Shown: in pieces, positions 36,751-45,188 of the stretch | Position numbering within the stretch: position 1 is the stretch's first letter | Layout of the letters: the number at the start of each line of letters is the position of its first letter | Position numbers and translations under genes: made by a program | The notes under the pieces: generated by a model | What the model saw: the letters and a program-made list of their open reading frames with translations, nothing else | Databases searched by the model: none | What the model was told of the DNA's origin: nothing | Assembly: GCF_000421585.1 (NCBI RefSeq) | Contig: NZ_ATXH01000017.1 | Location: forward strand, 1-52,919 | Direction of reading: 5' to 3' | DNA: 52,919 nt | DNA from: Thermodesulfatator atlanticus DSM 21156 | Lineage (GTDB): Bacteria; Desulfobacterota; Thermodesulfobacteria; Thermodesulfobacteriales; Thermodesulfatatoraceae

Positions 36751-36766
36751 TCACAAAAAATTGTGA
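36751..36766. promoter_or_regulatory. TCACAA-N4-TTGTGA palindrome in the gap before the ferredoxin-nuo unit
   Basis: A perfect 6-bp inverted repeat in the only sizeable gap (36611-36779) between the molybdoenzyme ferredoxin and the nuo-linked ferredoxin. It may be an operator for a redox or CRP/FNR-family regulator. A TTGACA at 36679-36674 (minus strand) may be part of an internal promoter, but its -10 is poor. Inference only. Confidence 0.35.
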
Positions 36767-36779
36767 AAATAAAATCTTT

Positions 36780-37304
36780 TTAGAACTCCGCTGCATGGGA
36801 CACTTCATGCTTGAAGGTATCCTTTAGCCAGCGTGCCCTTTTGAGTTTGCTTGCTTCTTCAACCCTTACAAACTTAAGCGCATCCATAGGGCAGCGTGTA
36901 ACACATGCCGGTTCAAGGCCTTCATCAATACGCTCAACGCAATAATCACACTTATGGATTTTGCCCTCTAGGCTATTCCATTGCGGAATACCCCAGGGAC
37001 AGGCCATAATGCAAGCCCTACAACCTATACAGAGATCCGATTTAAACATAACTATGCCGTCACTTTCTCTTTTAAATAAAGCCCCTGTAGGACAGGCCTC
37101 TACACAGAAAGGCCGCTCGCAATGAAAGCAAGAATTATAAAGAAACATAAGGCGGGGCTTTCCGTGAAACATATCAGGCCCTGAACGGAAAATACGACAG
37201 TTGGCCTCGCCAAAAGGGAGCCCCTTCCAGTCCATGCAGCTCAGTTCACAGGCAAGACAACCGATACACCTGGTAGGATCATGATAAATATAGTATTTAG
37301 CCAT
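36780..37304 (-). CDS. DmsB-type ferredoxin subunit of the molybdopterin oxidoreductase
   Basis: Four-cluster electron-transfer protein, partner of the catalytic subunit encoded 42 bases upstream. Cys motifs: CIGCLACELSC, CFHCERPFCVEACP, CIGCRACIMACP and CDYCVERIDEGLEPACVTRCP. 174 aa, normal length. No signal peptide. No NrfD/PsrC-type quinone-binding membrane anchor is present in the cluster, so electrons must leave by another route, perhaps the nuo-linked ferredoxin. Confidence 0.88.
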   Translation of the reverse strand: MAKYYIYHDPTRCIGCLACELSCMDWKGLPFGEANCRIFRSGPDMFHGKPRLMFLYNSCFHCERPFCVEACPTGALFKRESDGIVMFKSDLCIGCRACIMACPWGIPQWNSLEGKIHKCDYCVERIDEGLEPACVTRCPMDALKFVRVEEASKLKRARWLKDTFKHEVSHAAEF

Positions 37305-37346
37305 TTTAAGCCTCCTTAAATGTTAATCTCTCTTTTATTGTGGCTC

Positions 37347-39443
37347 TTATTCTGAAGGTGTTACCTCTACAAAACACTCACAAAGGGCATTGGCTCCTCC
37401 TGCGGGGTCATAAACGTCAAGAAGTCCTACCTCTAGACGCTGATCAGCAACCCCGCGGTTATAGGCTCTCGTCTGCTGAGGCACTGTGCGCCCAAAACCA
37501 TGGAGCATATAAACCGCCTCAGGATGAATGAGTTCTGTAGCGAAAACTTTTATTTTTTTCTCGTAATTTCCATTTTTTACGATCACGGTATCTCCGGTCT
37601 TAAGTCCCATCTCCTTAGCCACCTGGTCATTTATCCAGAGGACGTTTTCTTTGAGGTATGGGTGAAGAGCAGGATTGTTCATCCACATACCATGTGTTTG
37701 CCAGGCACACCTGCCAAAGAGGAGCCTGAACTTACCCTTAGGGGGTTTTTCGGGGGATTCATACGGCTTAAGGGAAGGAATCCCTGCTTCTTCCCATTTT
37801 TTAGCAATAATTTCAATCTTCCCAGAATCGGTTTTAAAGGGAAGCTTTTCCATGCGGTCATACCAGATAGGCTCATCAACCAGGGTAATAAAGCCTTTTT
37901 TCTGGATATCTTCTACGTTGATGCCAGTATCCTCGAGCTGTTTTTGCCAGAGGTCTTCGATGGTTTCATAGGGAAAGTGCTCGCCTTTGCCGAGACGCTT
38001 GGCAAGCTCAATGTATATCCACCAGCCAGGTTTAGTGTCATGGCGTGGTTCAATAGCCTGGGTCCTGATCCTGAAGCCAGGCTTAAGTCCCTTTTGGGTA
38101 GCAATTAGATCAGAGCGTTCAAGATACGTGCATTCAGGTAAAATGACATCGGCATATTTTGCCGTTTCACTCCAGTTAACGTCACAGACCACGAGAAGGT
38201 CTAAGTTCTTAAAAATCTCCACCTGGGCTTCGGGATCAGGTAGCCCGGTAAGAGGATCATGACGATGCACAAAATACGCTTTTATGGGATAAGGCTCCCC
38301 TGTCTTTATGGCTTCAAAGGCTCGGTGCAAAAGCCCTGGGCCTTTATTGATATACGGATATTTCCAGCCTGCACCGTCGGCACGTTTTTCTTCCACCTTG
38401 GGAAGATTTTCGCCTATGCTCTTTAAGCCTTTTTTACCTGCATCCCCAGGGCCCTTCATAAAAAATAGGCCACCAGGGACTTCTATTGCCCCCATGAGCA
38501 CGTTCAAAAGATAAGTGGTCCGGCTTTCCCAAAAAGCATTAAGGTAACGCGCTCTCATCCAGCCAGGATGAAATATTACGTGAGGGGCATCCTGGGCAAT
38601 CTCACGACAAAATTGGTACATTTCCTGGGCTGGAATTCCCGTTTCTTTTTCACCCCACTCAGGTGTATAAGGCTCTACGAAGTTTGCCAGCACCTCAAAG
38701 CCATTAACCCATCTATTAACAAATTTTTTGTCATAAAGTCCTTCTTTGATAATGATGTGAATCAAAGTAAGGTTGAGAGCATAGTCTGTTCCTGGTCTTA
38801 TTTTCCACCAGCGGGTGGCTTTTGAGGCGGTAACGCTATACCGCGGGTCAATGTAGGTAAGTCTGGCACCCTTGTCCAAAGCATCCAAAACTGCCTTGGT
38901 AGTTTTTATCTTTATGGCTTCCATGATATTTCTGCCATAAAGAACAATATGCTTGGCGTTGCGGTAATCGTAATTAAGGGTCTTGCGCCCAAAACCAAAA
39001 AGGGACAAAGCTGCGTGGTTTACAGAAACAGCACAGGTCACGTCGTGGTTGCAATAATTCGGTGAACCTATGGCCTTGAGAAAGGCCTTTCGGTACTCGC
39101 CAAAAGGCCCTCCTCGGTCACTTAAAAGAACTGCCCGCCCCCCGTACTGATCAATTATGCCCTTTAGTTTTTCAGCCACATAAGAAAGCGCCTCGTCCCA
39201 ACTGACACTACGCCAGCGCCCAGAGCCCCGCTCTCCGTCTCTTATCAGAGGAGAAAGAGGCCTTTCAGCATCATTTAATAAGGTGCGTCCCGCAATACCT
39301 TTGGCACAAATTCCTGTGCCTATGCCCTTGTCGTGGGGATTTCCCGAAATCCATAAAACATTGTTGCCTTCTACTTCTACGGCAATAGGACACCTAACCG
39401 AACACATCCCACATATGGAATAAACAGTCTTTTTTTCACCCAT
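37347..39443 (-). CDS. Cytoplasmic molybdopterin oxidoreductase (PsrA/PhsA-like)
   Basis: Catalytic subunit of the DMSO-reductase superfamily with bis-MGD cofactor. The N-terminal [4Fe-4S] site uses Cys11, Cys14, Cys18 and Cys46 (CGMCSVRC...GICAKG). A Cys at about residue 137 (NHDVTCAVS) is the likely Mo/W ligand, as in polysulfide, thiosulfate and arsenate enzymes. The C-terminal MGD domain is present (LFGRCAWQTHGMWMNNPALH, and YMLHGFGRTVPQQTRAYNRG). It has no twin-arginine signal: the protein begins MGEKKTVYSICGMC, so it should stay in the cytoplasm, unlike typical PsrA/PhsA. At 698 aa it is shorter than TtrA. The substrate is unknown; a sulfur compound is my inference from the TSUP neighbour. 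Confidence 0.85.
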   Translation of the reverse strand: MGEKKTVYSICGMCSVRCPIAVEVEGNNVLWISGNPHDKGIGTGICAKGIAGRTLLNDAERPLSPLIRDGERGSGRWRSVSWDEALSYVAEKLKGIIDQYGGRAVLLSDRGGPFGEYRKAFLKAIGSPNYCNHDVTCAVSVNHAALSLFGFGRKTLNYDYRNAKHIVLYGRNIMEAIKIKTTKAVLDALDKGARLTYIDPRYSVTASKATRWWKIRPGTDYALNLTLIHIIIKEGLYDKKFVNRWVNGFEVLANFVEPYTPEWGEKETGIPAQEMYQFCREIAQDAPHVIFHPGWMRARYLNAFWESRTTYLLNVLMGAIEVPGGLFFMKGPGDAGKKGLKSIGENLPKVEEKRADGAGWKYPYINKGPGLLHRAFEAIKTGEPYPIKAYFVHRHDPLTGLPDPEAQVEIFKNLDLLVVCDVNWSETAKYADVILPECTYLERSDLIATQKGLKPGFRIRTQAIEPRHDTKPGWWIYIELAKRLGKGEHFPYETIEDLWQKQLEDTGINVEDIQKKGFITLVDEPIWYDRMEKLPFKTDSGKIEIIAKKWEEAGIPSLKPYESPEKPPKGKFRLLFGRCAWQTHGMWMNNPALHPYLKENVLWINDQVAKEMGLKTGDTVIVKNGNYEKKIKVFATELIHPEAVYMLHGFGRTVPQQTRAYNRGVADQRLEVGLLDVYDPAGGANALCECFVEVTPSE

Positions 39444-39453
39444 GACATCCCCC

Positions 39454-40089
39454 TTACGCTTTTTGCTGCATTATATTTTTATGTCTGGCTTTTGAAGCCT
39501 TAATTTTTTCTTCTAAAATGTCAGCCAGACTCTTCATCTCTTTTACAACTTCACTACTCTCTCGCATTATACGGTCAAAATCTTTAAATAAAGGCAATTT
39601 ATGTTTGATTTTTTTGAAAAGCCAGTAAGAAGGCAAATATAAGACGACAAAAGTAAAAATATAACTAACACTGGCACCCACACCTGGAACAATAAAGGGC
39701 AAGGGAAACTCAATTCCTCCAAAACGGAACTGCATCCAAGCTAGAACAAAAGGAATAGGAACCAGAAAAGCAGCGGAGTGGGCAATTGTTAGAAAAAAAA
39801 GCTTCCCGTAAACATCATTAGCTTCTTTATTAAAGGTATGATAAGCTTCCGTATCACCTTTCTTCACCGCCTCAACAGAAAGATTATTCCAATGAACTAA
39901 GTCATTTGTAAGCTTTTTGACATAATTGCGGTTCGCATAAAAAGCAATCCCAACTAAAAACTCTCCAATAATGACACAAATTATTGCTAACAAAAAAGTT
40001 CCCAAAAAATATGCCAAGACAGGATCACTAAGTAGTTGGTAAAAGGGCAAAAAAATCTTGTCTAAGTAAACAAGCCAGTGGGTATACAT
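39454..40089 (-). CDS. Three-helix membrane protein, DUF106/EMC3-like (tentative)
   Basis: A 211-residue protein with helices near residues 26-50, 97-119 and 136-158, a charged cytoplasmic segment between the first two, and a Lys/Glu-rich coiled-coil tail (EVVKEMKSLADILEEKIKAS). The order helix, charged hairpin, helix with PIPFVLAWMQFRF, helix recalls the DUF106/EMC3 branch of the YidC/Oxa1 insertase superfamily, but I am not certain. It sits between TSUP and the molybdoenzyme (11 bases before the latter), so it likely serves this system, for instance by inserting or anchoring a partner. Confidence 0.55.
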   Translation of the reverse strand: MYTHWLVYLDKIFLPFYQLLSDPVLAYFLGTFLLAIICVIIGEFLVGIAFYANRNYVKKLTNDLVHWNNLSVEAVKKGDTEAYHTFNKEANDVYGKLFFLTIAHSAAFLVPIPFVLAWMQFRFGGIEFPLPFIVPGVGASVSYIFTFVVLYLPSYWLFKKIKHKLPLFKDFDRIMRESSEVVKEMKSLADILEEKIKASKARHKNIMQQKA

Positions 40090-40108
40090 AACATCCTCCT
40101 AAAATAAG

Positions 40109-40133
40109 GCGAGGGGCACAAAATGCCCCTCGC
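40109..40133 (-). other. Intercistronic hairpin after the TSUP gene
   Basis: A perfect 10-bp stem (GCGAGGGGCA with TGCCCCTCGC) and 5-base loop between the TSUP stop and the next ribosome site. The T-run after it is broken (CTTATTTT), so it may be a leaky terminator or mRNA stabiliser that sets TSUP expression apart from the downstream genes. Confidence 0.6.
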
Positions 40134-40144
40134 AAGGCCAAGGT

Positions 40145-41434
40145 TTAATAAGGAGGTACGATGCTCTTTCCTAAGAAACCCTTTGAAGTGTAACGGAGAC
40201 CAACGTAGATTGCGAGCACTACAAAAAGTCTCTTAAGCCAGATGTCAGGGATATATTTCTGGGTACGAGGACCAATCATGGACCCAATAAAGATACCCAC
40301 CAGCTCTGTGCCAATAAGAGGCCACCAGACCTGAACACCTTTAAGAAGCATGTACGTACAAATACCCATGATCATTTTGATTAGCACCACAAAAGCTGAA
40401 GTGCCGGCAACAATAAACATGGGAAGCTTTACTATGTCGGTCATAAAAGGAACGAGCAAGAAACCACCGCCGATGCCCAAGAAAACAGCAATGGTGGCAA
40501 TTACCAAACCACCAAAGGCGGCAAGCAGAGGATTGAAGCGGAACTCAACGCCGTAGAAGGTAAACACGCAATTGGTAAGACCAAAAGATACCACTTTAAC
40601 GCCATCGGCAGCATCGCCCTTTTTGGCTGCTTCTTCAAAACGCTTAGCAGCTTCGCGAGCTGCTTTTCGTTTGGCACGGGCGCGTTCTGTAGTTCCGTAA
40701 AACATAAAGCCTGCCACCGCAAAAACAGCCAGACCAAAGTATCCGATATAGGCTTTAAGGCTTATCTTGCCCGCGGTGAGTTCAGCAATACCAAAAGCAC
40801 CACCTACCGCACCTACTGCCAAAGCGATAGCAAGGGGCCAAACAATGCGCTTCATTTTCCAGTAGTTCACCGCGGAAACAAGCGCACTTAGACCAACCAA
40901 AAACATGTTAGATACGCGGATGGTATCGGTAAGGAATTTATTGAGGGCAGGATTGGTCTTTTTAAAGCTTTTGGCAAAGTTTGCCAGGCCAAAAATAGTG
41001 ATATGGCCAACACCAGCCATGATGCCGCCAAAAGCACCCACGGTGGAAAAAATCCAGCCTACCCAGATGGCCCATAAAAGACCGCCAATAGGACTAGGCT
41101 TTGGACCACCGGGAATTCCAAGATAACCTTTAGGAGCGTTAGGATCAATACATCCTGTGGTACAAGTGGGCGTGCAAACAGGTGTTTTCGCAATAATCTT
41201 TCCCAGCTTTCCTTTAAGCCCTAGGTCATCATTTAAGAGAACGTTACACGCCTGGGCACCAGCCGCAGCTTTAGCAGCTACGGCACCCTGGGCCGCAGCC
41301 TTTTGGGCCTCAGCGGCCATCTTTTGGGCTTCTTCCGAGGCCTGAACCCCAGAATAAAGGCAATAAATCCAAGCTACCACCAAAAAAATGAAAAAAGGCA
41401 TTAAAAACTTACGAAACTTTTTTAAACTTTCCAT
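40145..41434 (-). CDS. TSUP (TauE/SafE-type) anion exporter with N-terminal extension
   Basis: Membrane transporter of the family that exports sulfite, sulfonates or related anions. Core repeats show the family Gly-rich motifs GAFGGIMAGVGHI and FLGIGGGFLLVPFM, then GTSAFVVLIK and GSMIGPRTQKYIP. About nine helices. The N-terminus is unusual: a signal-anchor helix (residues 10-28) followed by an Ala-rich segment with a Cys cluster (QACNVL, then VCTPTCTTGCID), about 110 residues before the core, presumably outside the inner membrane. It is first after the sigma-54 promoter and has GGAGGGGG before the ATG. The substrate could be sulfite or another sulfur anion; not provable here. Confidence 0.82.
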   Translation of the reverse strand: MESLKKFRKFLMPFFIFLVVAWIYCLYSGVQASEEAQKMAAEAQKAAAQGAVAAKAAAGAQACNVLLNDDLGLKGKLGKIIAKTPVCTPTCTTGCIDPNAPKGYLGIPGGPKPSPIGGLLWAIWVGWIFSTVGAFGGIMAGVGHITIFGLANFAKSFKKTNPALNKFLTDTIRVSNMFLVGLSALVSAVNYWKMKRIVWPLAIALAVGAVGGAFGIAELTAGKISLKAYIGYFGLAVFAVAGFMFYGTTERARAKRKAAREAAKRFEEAAKKGDAADGVKVVSFGLTNCVFTFYGVEFRFNPLLAAFGGLVIATIAVFLGIGGGFLLVPFMTDIVKLPMFIVAGTSAFVVLIKMIMGICTYMLLKGVQVWWPLIGTELVGIFIGSMIGPRTQKYIPDIWLKRLFVVLAIYVGLRYTSKGFLGKSIVPPY

Positions 41435-41568
41435 TACCCCCTCCTAATTTCATTGATCTTTTGAAAGAATCTCCATAACCTGATAAGCCGCAGGATTTAC
41501 TTTATAGATGCCTTTTCACCTCCTTTTCTTAATTTTGTGCAAGGCATTGAGCTTTACTGATAGTGGTC

Positions 41569-41586
41569 TGCAAAAGAAGGGCCAAA
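41569..41586 (-). promoter_or_regulatory. Sigma-54 promoter of the TSUP-molybdoenzyme operon
   Basis: On the minus strand TTTGGCCCTTCTTTTGCA has GG and GC 12 bases apart and TTGCA at -12; it differs from TGGCACG-N4-TTGCW at two positions. The start would fall near 41558, about 124 bases before the TSUP ATG. An NtrC-type activator gene lies immediately upstream. Confidence 0.6.
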
Positions 41587-41651
41587 CAAATGTGAGTTTT
41601 TTCTTCACAAAATCAGGGAGAAAAGGGGCTTTTTTGATAAGCATTTGAGGA

Positions 41652-41686
41652 CTGCAACAAAAATAGCTGCAACTTTTTTGTTGCAG
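41652..41686. promoter_or_regulatory. Activator binding sites: CTGCAAC / GTTGCAG palindromes
   Basis: CTGCAAC at 41652 and 41667 and GTTGCAG at 41680-41686. The last two form a perfect 7-bp inverted repeat around six T. They lie roughly 100-120 bases upstream of the predicted sigma-54 start, right after the regulator gene, and are the likely binding sites of that regulator. Confidence 0.6.
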
Positions 41687-41697
41687 TGCCACAAAAA

Positions 41698-43092
41698 TTA
41701 TTCTTTGCGGAAATCGCTGGACTTGATCTGAAGTTGCCGCATCAAGCGCTGAAAAGCTTGACGCTCAAGGCCTGCCATACGAGCAGCTTGAGTTACATTA
41801 CCTCTCGTCTTTAAAAGAAGCTCTTCTACATAACGGCGGGAAAAGCTTTCTAACAGTTCTTTTTTGGCCTGAGAATAAGGTTTTTCAAGGTAGAGGCTAA
41901 AATAATCAACCTGGATGGGGAGAGTCTTTTCTGAAAAGTCTTGAGAGGTGATAGTGTCTCCCCTACAAAGCAAAACAGCTCTGCGCACGGCATTTTGCAG
42001 CTCGCGCACGTTCCCTTTCCAAGGGCGATTAACCAAATAATCAAGTGCTTCCGAGCTAAAGCTTAGCCCTTCTTTTCCGTATTTTTCGCTATACTTATGC
42101 AAAAAATAGTTAGCAAGGGGCAAGATATCTTCTTTGCGTTCGCGCAAGGGCGGCACGTATATAGTTACGACATTTAAACGATAAAATAAATCTTCACGAA
42201 AGGCTCCCTGGGACATCTTTTCTTCTAAGTCCTGGTTAGTTGAAGCGATAACTCTTGCGTCTACCGGGATGGTCTTAGTAGAACCAAGGGGCCTTATTTC
42301 TTTTTCCTGCAAAACGCGCAAAAGCTTGGTTTGCACTGATGGGGAAATATCTCCTATTTCATCCAAAAAAATAGTAGAACCGTGGGCTACCTTAAAAAGC
42401 CCGTCATGATCTGCCGTGGCCCCGGTAAAGGCACCTTTTACGTAGCCAAAGAGTTCTGACTCAAGAATGTGTTCTGGAACCGCAGGGCAATTAACAGTTA
42501 TCATTTCTTTGTCGCGCCGATTACTCAACTGGTGAATAGCCCGGGCAATTAATTCTTTGCCTGTCCCTGATTCTCCCCTGATAAGCACCGTGACATCACT
42601 GGGAGCAATGCGTTCAACCATCTCTAGAACCCGCTTTATTGCTGGAGAATCTCCGATAATACCAAGCTTTTCCCGGGCATAGCTTGCAATCTCTGTCTTT
42701 AAATGGAGGTTTTCCCGCAAAAGCTTTGTTCTTTCGATAGCCCTTTTAACAACATGAAGTATATGATCGCTGTCGAAAGGTTTTTGAATAAAGTCATAAG
42801 CTCCGTCTTTTAAAGCTTGTACGGCCATTTCAATGGTGCCGTAACCAGTTATAAGGATAACCGAGATAGTATGGTCAAATTGTTTGATTTGCTTAAGTAA
42901 TGCCAGCCCGTCGATACCCGCCATCTTGATGTCCGTGACCACGACATCTGGTGAAAAAGAGGAAAGTTTCTCTAAGGCTTCTTCTCCAGAAAGACATGGC
43001 TCAACTTCGGCTTCAGGAATCTGCCGGAACAAACGCAAAAGCATACGAGTCATATGAGGTTCGTCATCAACCACTAAAATGCGCGGATTCAT
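41698..43092 (-). CDS. NtrC/AtoC-family sigma-54-dependent response regulator
   Basis: Activates sigma-54 promoters once phosphorylated. Receiver domain at residues 1-120 with phospho-acceptor Asp54 (VVTDIKMAG) and KPF; AAA+ domain with Walker A GESGTGKE near 173-180 and the sigma-54-contacting GAFTGA loop at 220-225, Walker B FLDEIGD; C-terminal Fis-type helix-turn-helix ([24 protein letters not shown]). I start at 43092, preceded by GGAGAG, within the end of the kinase gene (26-base overlap). It pairs with the kinase and probably acts on the promoter 100 bases downstream. Confidence 0.95.
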   Translation of the reverse strand: MNPRILVVDDEPHMTRMLLRLFRQIPEAEVEPCLSGEEALEKLSSFSPDVVVTDIKMAGIDGLALLKQIKQFDHTISVILITGYGTIEMAVQALKDGAYDFIQKPFDSDHILHVVKRAIERTKLLRENLHLKTEIASYAREKLGIIGDSPAIKRVLEMVERIAPSDVTVLIRGESGTGKELIARAIHQLSNRRDKEMITVNCPAVPEHILESELFGYVKGAFTGATADHDGLFKVAHGSTIFLDEIGDISPSVQTKLLRVLQEKEIRPLGSTKTIPVDARVIASTNQDLEEKMSQGAFREDLFYRLNVVTIYVPPLRERKEDILPLANYFLHKYSEKYGKEGLSFSSEALDYLVNRPWKGNVRELQNAVRRAVLLCRGDTITSQDFSEKTLPIQVDYFSLYLEKPYSQAKKELLESFSRRYVEELLLKTRGNVTQAARMAGLERQAFQRLMRQLQIKSSDFRKE

Positions 43093-44641
43093 TGCTCTCT
43101 CCACGATAAATTGGCAACTTAATCACAAAAACTGTATTTAACTTATATGAAAGGTGTTTTTCTTCCTTCGGAGGAGAAAAGACTTCTATCTTCCCCTCGT
43201 GGTCTTCAATGATCCCATAAGAAACAGATAACCCTAACCCGGTTCCCTTACGAGGCGCCTTGGTGGTAAAGAAAGGATCAAAGATTTTGTCCTTTATATC
43301 TGGTGGAATTCCGCTTCCTGTATCCCCTATTTCTACAAAAACGTAATCTTTTTCAGCAAAGGTCCATATATGGATTTCACCGTCTTTTTCTATGGCATCA
43401 CGGCTGTTATTCAAAAGATTTACAAAAACCTGCCTTAATTGGTCTTCGTTACCCAAAATTTCAGGAAGATCAGGAGTTAAATAGAGTTTAATTTCAATTC
43501 TATCGAGTTCAAAGGTATGGCGCACCATATCAACTGTTTGGACAATACAATCATTAATGCAAAGCGGCTTTTTTAAGCGCGAAACATTAGAAGACCGCGC
43601 AAAACTTAGCAGATCAGCTACTATTTTCTTGCACACCTCCGCCTGAGACTCAATAATTTCAAGTTCTTCGGCAACCTCAGGTTGATCTTTAAAATCTTTT
43701 TTAAGCATTTGGGCGTAACCAAGGATTATACCCAAAGGGGTATTGATTTCGTGGGCAACACCTGCGGCAAGTTGCCCCAAAGAAGCCATTTTTTCAGAAT
43801 AAATGAGTTTTTCTGTCATTTTGCGGTAGTTAGTAATGTCTTTAGCAATTCCTTCACAGCCTATTTTGCAGCCCGATTCTCCTTCAATAGCGTTAGCAGT
43901 AATGATCACATATCTCTCTCCACCGCCTTTAGTGATCCAGCGGGTCTCAAAGTCTTTTATGAACCCTATTTTGCAGGTAGCCACCAAATATTTTTGCCAG
44001 TCTTCATCTTCAGCAAAAAAGGTCCACATAGGTTTACCAATTAACTCTTCTTTGCTCTGATATCCCAAAAGCTTTACCCCGCTGGGGTTAATATCTGAGA
44101 TGCGCCCCTCGGCATCACAAAAGAATATTACCTCCCCTGAATTCTCAAAAAGCCTTCGGAATTTTTGCTCGGAGGCTAGTAACTCTTGGGTACGCTTACG
44201 GACCTTTTCTTCAAGAGTTTGATGGAGTTCGCGAAGCTCTCTATTGGCAGCTTCTAATTCTTCTTTGGCCCTTTTGAGACGCTCGGCATCTGCGCGCACC
44301 AAAGCAATAATTTGTCCCACATTGGGATAAACAAAAGAAAGAACAGCTACCACCACAAAACAAATGCTATTTAAACTACCAGAAATAGGCGCAAGGGCAC
44401 GCCACCATTCTGTCACTCCTGCGTAAACAAAAACAAAACGCAACATATGCCCGATACTTCTCGATATAGAAAAGGCCACAAAGGCCGTAGAAAGACCAAA
44501 AAGATACATAAAGAAAACACTTTCAGGGTTTTCTCTCTTGAGTTGAAGGGCGTAACGAAAGGTCGTAAAAGAAAGAAGGAGCATCAAAAAAGAGCCTACA
44601 AAATCTACCGAATATACTGGAAAAAGAGGAAGAGCTTTCAT
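43067..44641 (-). CDS. Membrane-bound PAS sensor histidine kinase
   Basis: Sensor of the two-component pair. Order: N-terminal membrane region with three or four helices (residues 10-110), coiled coil (115-160), PAS domain (about 160-275), phospho-acceptor box with His297 ([22 protein letters not shown]), and an ATP-binding domain with [17 protein letters not shown] and [13 protein letters not shown]. 524 aa. No large periplasmic sensor is present, so the signal may be sensed in the membrane or by the PAS domain (heme, flavin or redox are possibilities). It overlaps the small membrane-protein gene by four bases (ATGA) and the regulator by 26 bases. Confidence 0.93.
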   Translation of the reverse strand: MKALPLFPVYSVDFVGSFLMLLLSFTTFRYALQLKRENPESVFFMYLFGLSTAFVAFSISRSIGHMLRFVFVYAGVTEWWRALAPISGSLNSICFVVVAVLSFVYPNVGQIIALVRADAERLKRAKEELEAANRELRELHQTLEEKVRKRTQELLASEQKFRRLFENSGEVIFFCDAEGRISDINPSGVKLLGYQSKEELIGKPMWTFFAEDEDWQKYLVATCKIGFIKDFETRWITKGGGERYVIITANAIEGESGCKIGCEGIAKDITNYRKMTEKLIYSEKMASLGQLAAGVAHEINTPLGIILGYAQMLKKDFKDQPEVAEELEIIESQAEVCKKIVADLLSFARSSNVSRLKKPLCINDCIVQTVDMVRHTFELDRIEIKLYLTPDLPEILGNEDQLRQVFVNLLNNSRDAIEKDGEIHIWTFAEKDYVFVEIGDTGSGIPPDIKDKIFDPFFTTKAPRKGTGLGLSVSYGIIEDHEGKIEVFSPPKEEKHLSYKLNTVFVIKLPIYRGESNESAHFSG

Positions 44642-45096
44642 AATCGTTCCAATGGCTGCTTTCCTTGGGCTTTATAGAAGTGGCGAAGACTTTGCATTAA
44701 AAAGAACATGGCAGGAACACACAAAAGATGATCAAAATGGGTAATGTAAAAAGCCAGGCGTTCCCAATCAAAAGGCCCTAAAAGCAAATGGTCAAAGGGA
44801 TTAGGAGGCAAATAAAGGGCCTCGTGGGGAAGTCTTCTTTTCAAAATATGAGCTGCCATGGCATCTAAGTTCCACAAAATAAAGAAGACCAGAGAGAGAC
44901 GAAAATAACGCCAGGCCTTTTTATTTTCGCCACCTTCTTTACGCAGCCAGAACAGCAAAAAAAGAATAGCCGCTATAAAAAAGACATGTGCCAGGTTGTG
45001 AGTGTAGTAGCCTTCCGGGGGGCCATGGACCTGTACGGCAAAAACATTACCTGTACTTATAAGAAAAATAGTAAAAAAAATGGACAACAACCGCAT
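44638..45096 (-). CDS. Small membrane protein preceding the histidine kinase
   Basis: A protein of about 152 residues that I do not recognise. It starts with a signal-like helix (MRLLSIFFTIFLISTGNVFAV), followed by VQVHGPPEGYYTHNLAHVFF, and then three further hydrophobic helices. His residues are notable (VHG, THNLAH, AAHILKRR, THFDHLLC). The gene shares four bases with the kinase start, so the products are made together and this may be a co-sensor, perhaps binding metal or heme through the His residues. The start could be an in-frame TTG at 45114. The gap 45115-45188 shows nothing. Confidence 0.65.
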   Translation of the reverse strand: MRLLSIFFTIFLISTGNVFAVQVHGPPEGYYTHNLAHVFFIAAILFLLFWLRKEGGENKKAWRYFRLSLVFFILWNLDAMAAHILKRRLPHEALYLPPNPFDHLLLGPFDWERLAFYITHFDHLLCVPAMFFLMQSLRHFYKAQGKQPLERL

Positions 45097-45188
45097 CGGA
45101 ATAATTTTACTCAAAAAGGAAGATTATTAAAAGAACGAGGCTTCTCAGCAACCCAATGATCGGTATTCTGATTTTTGTTAAGGCTATT

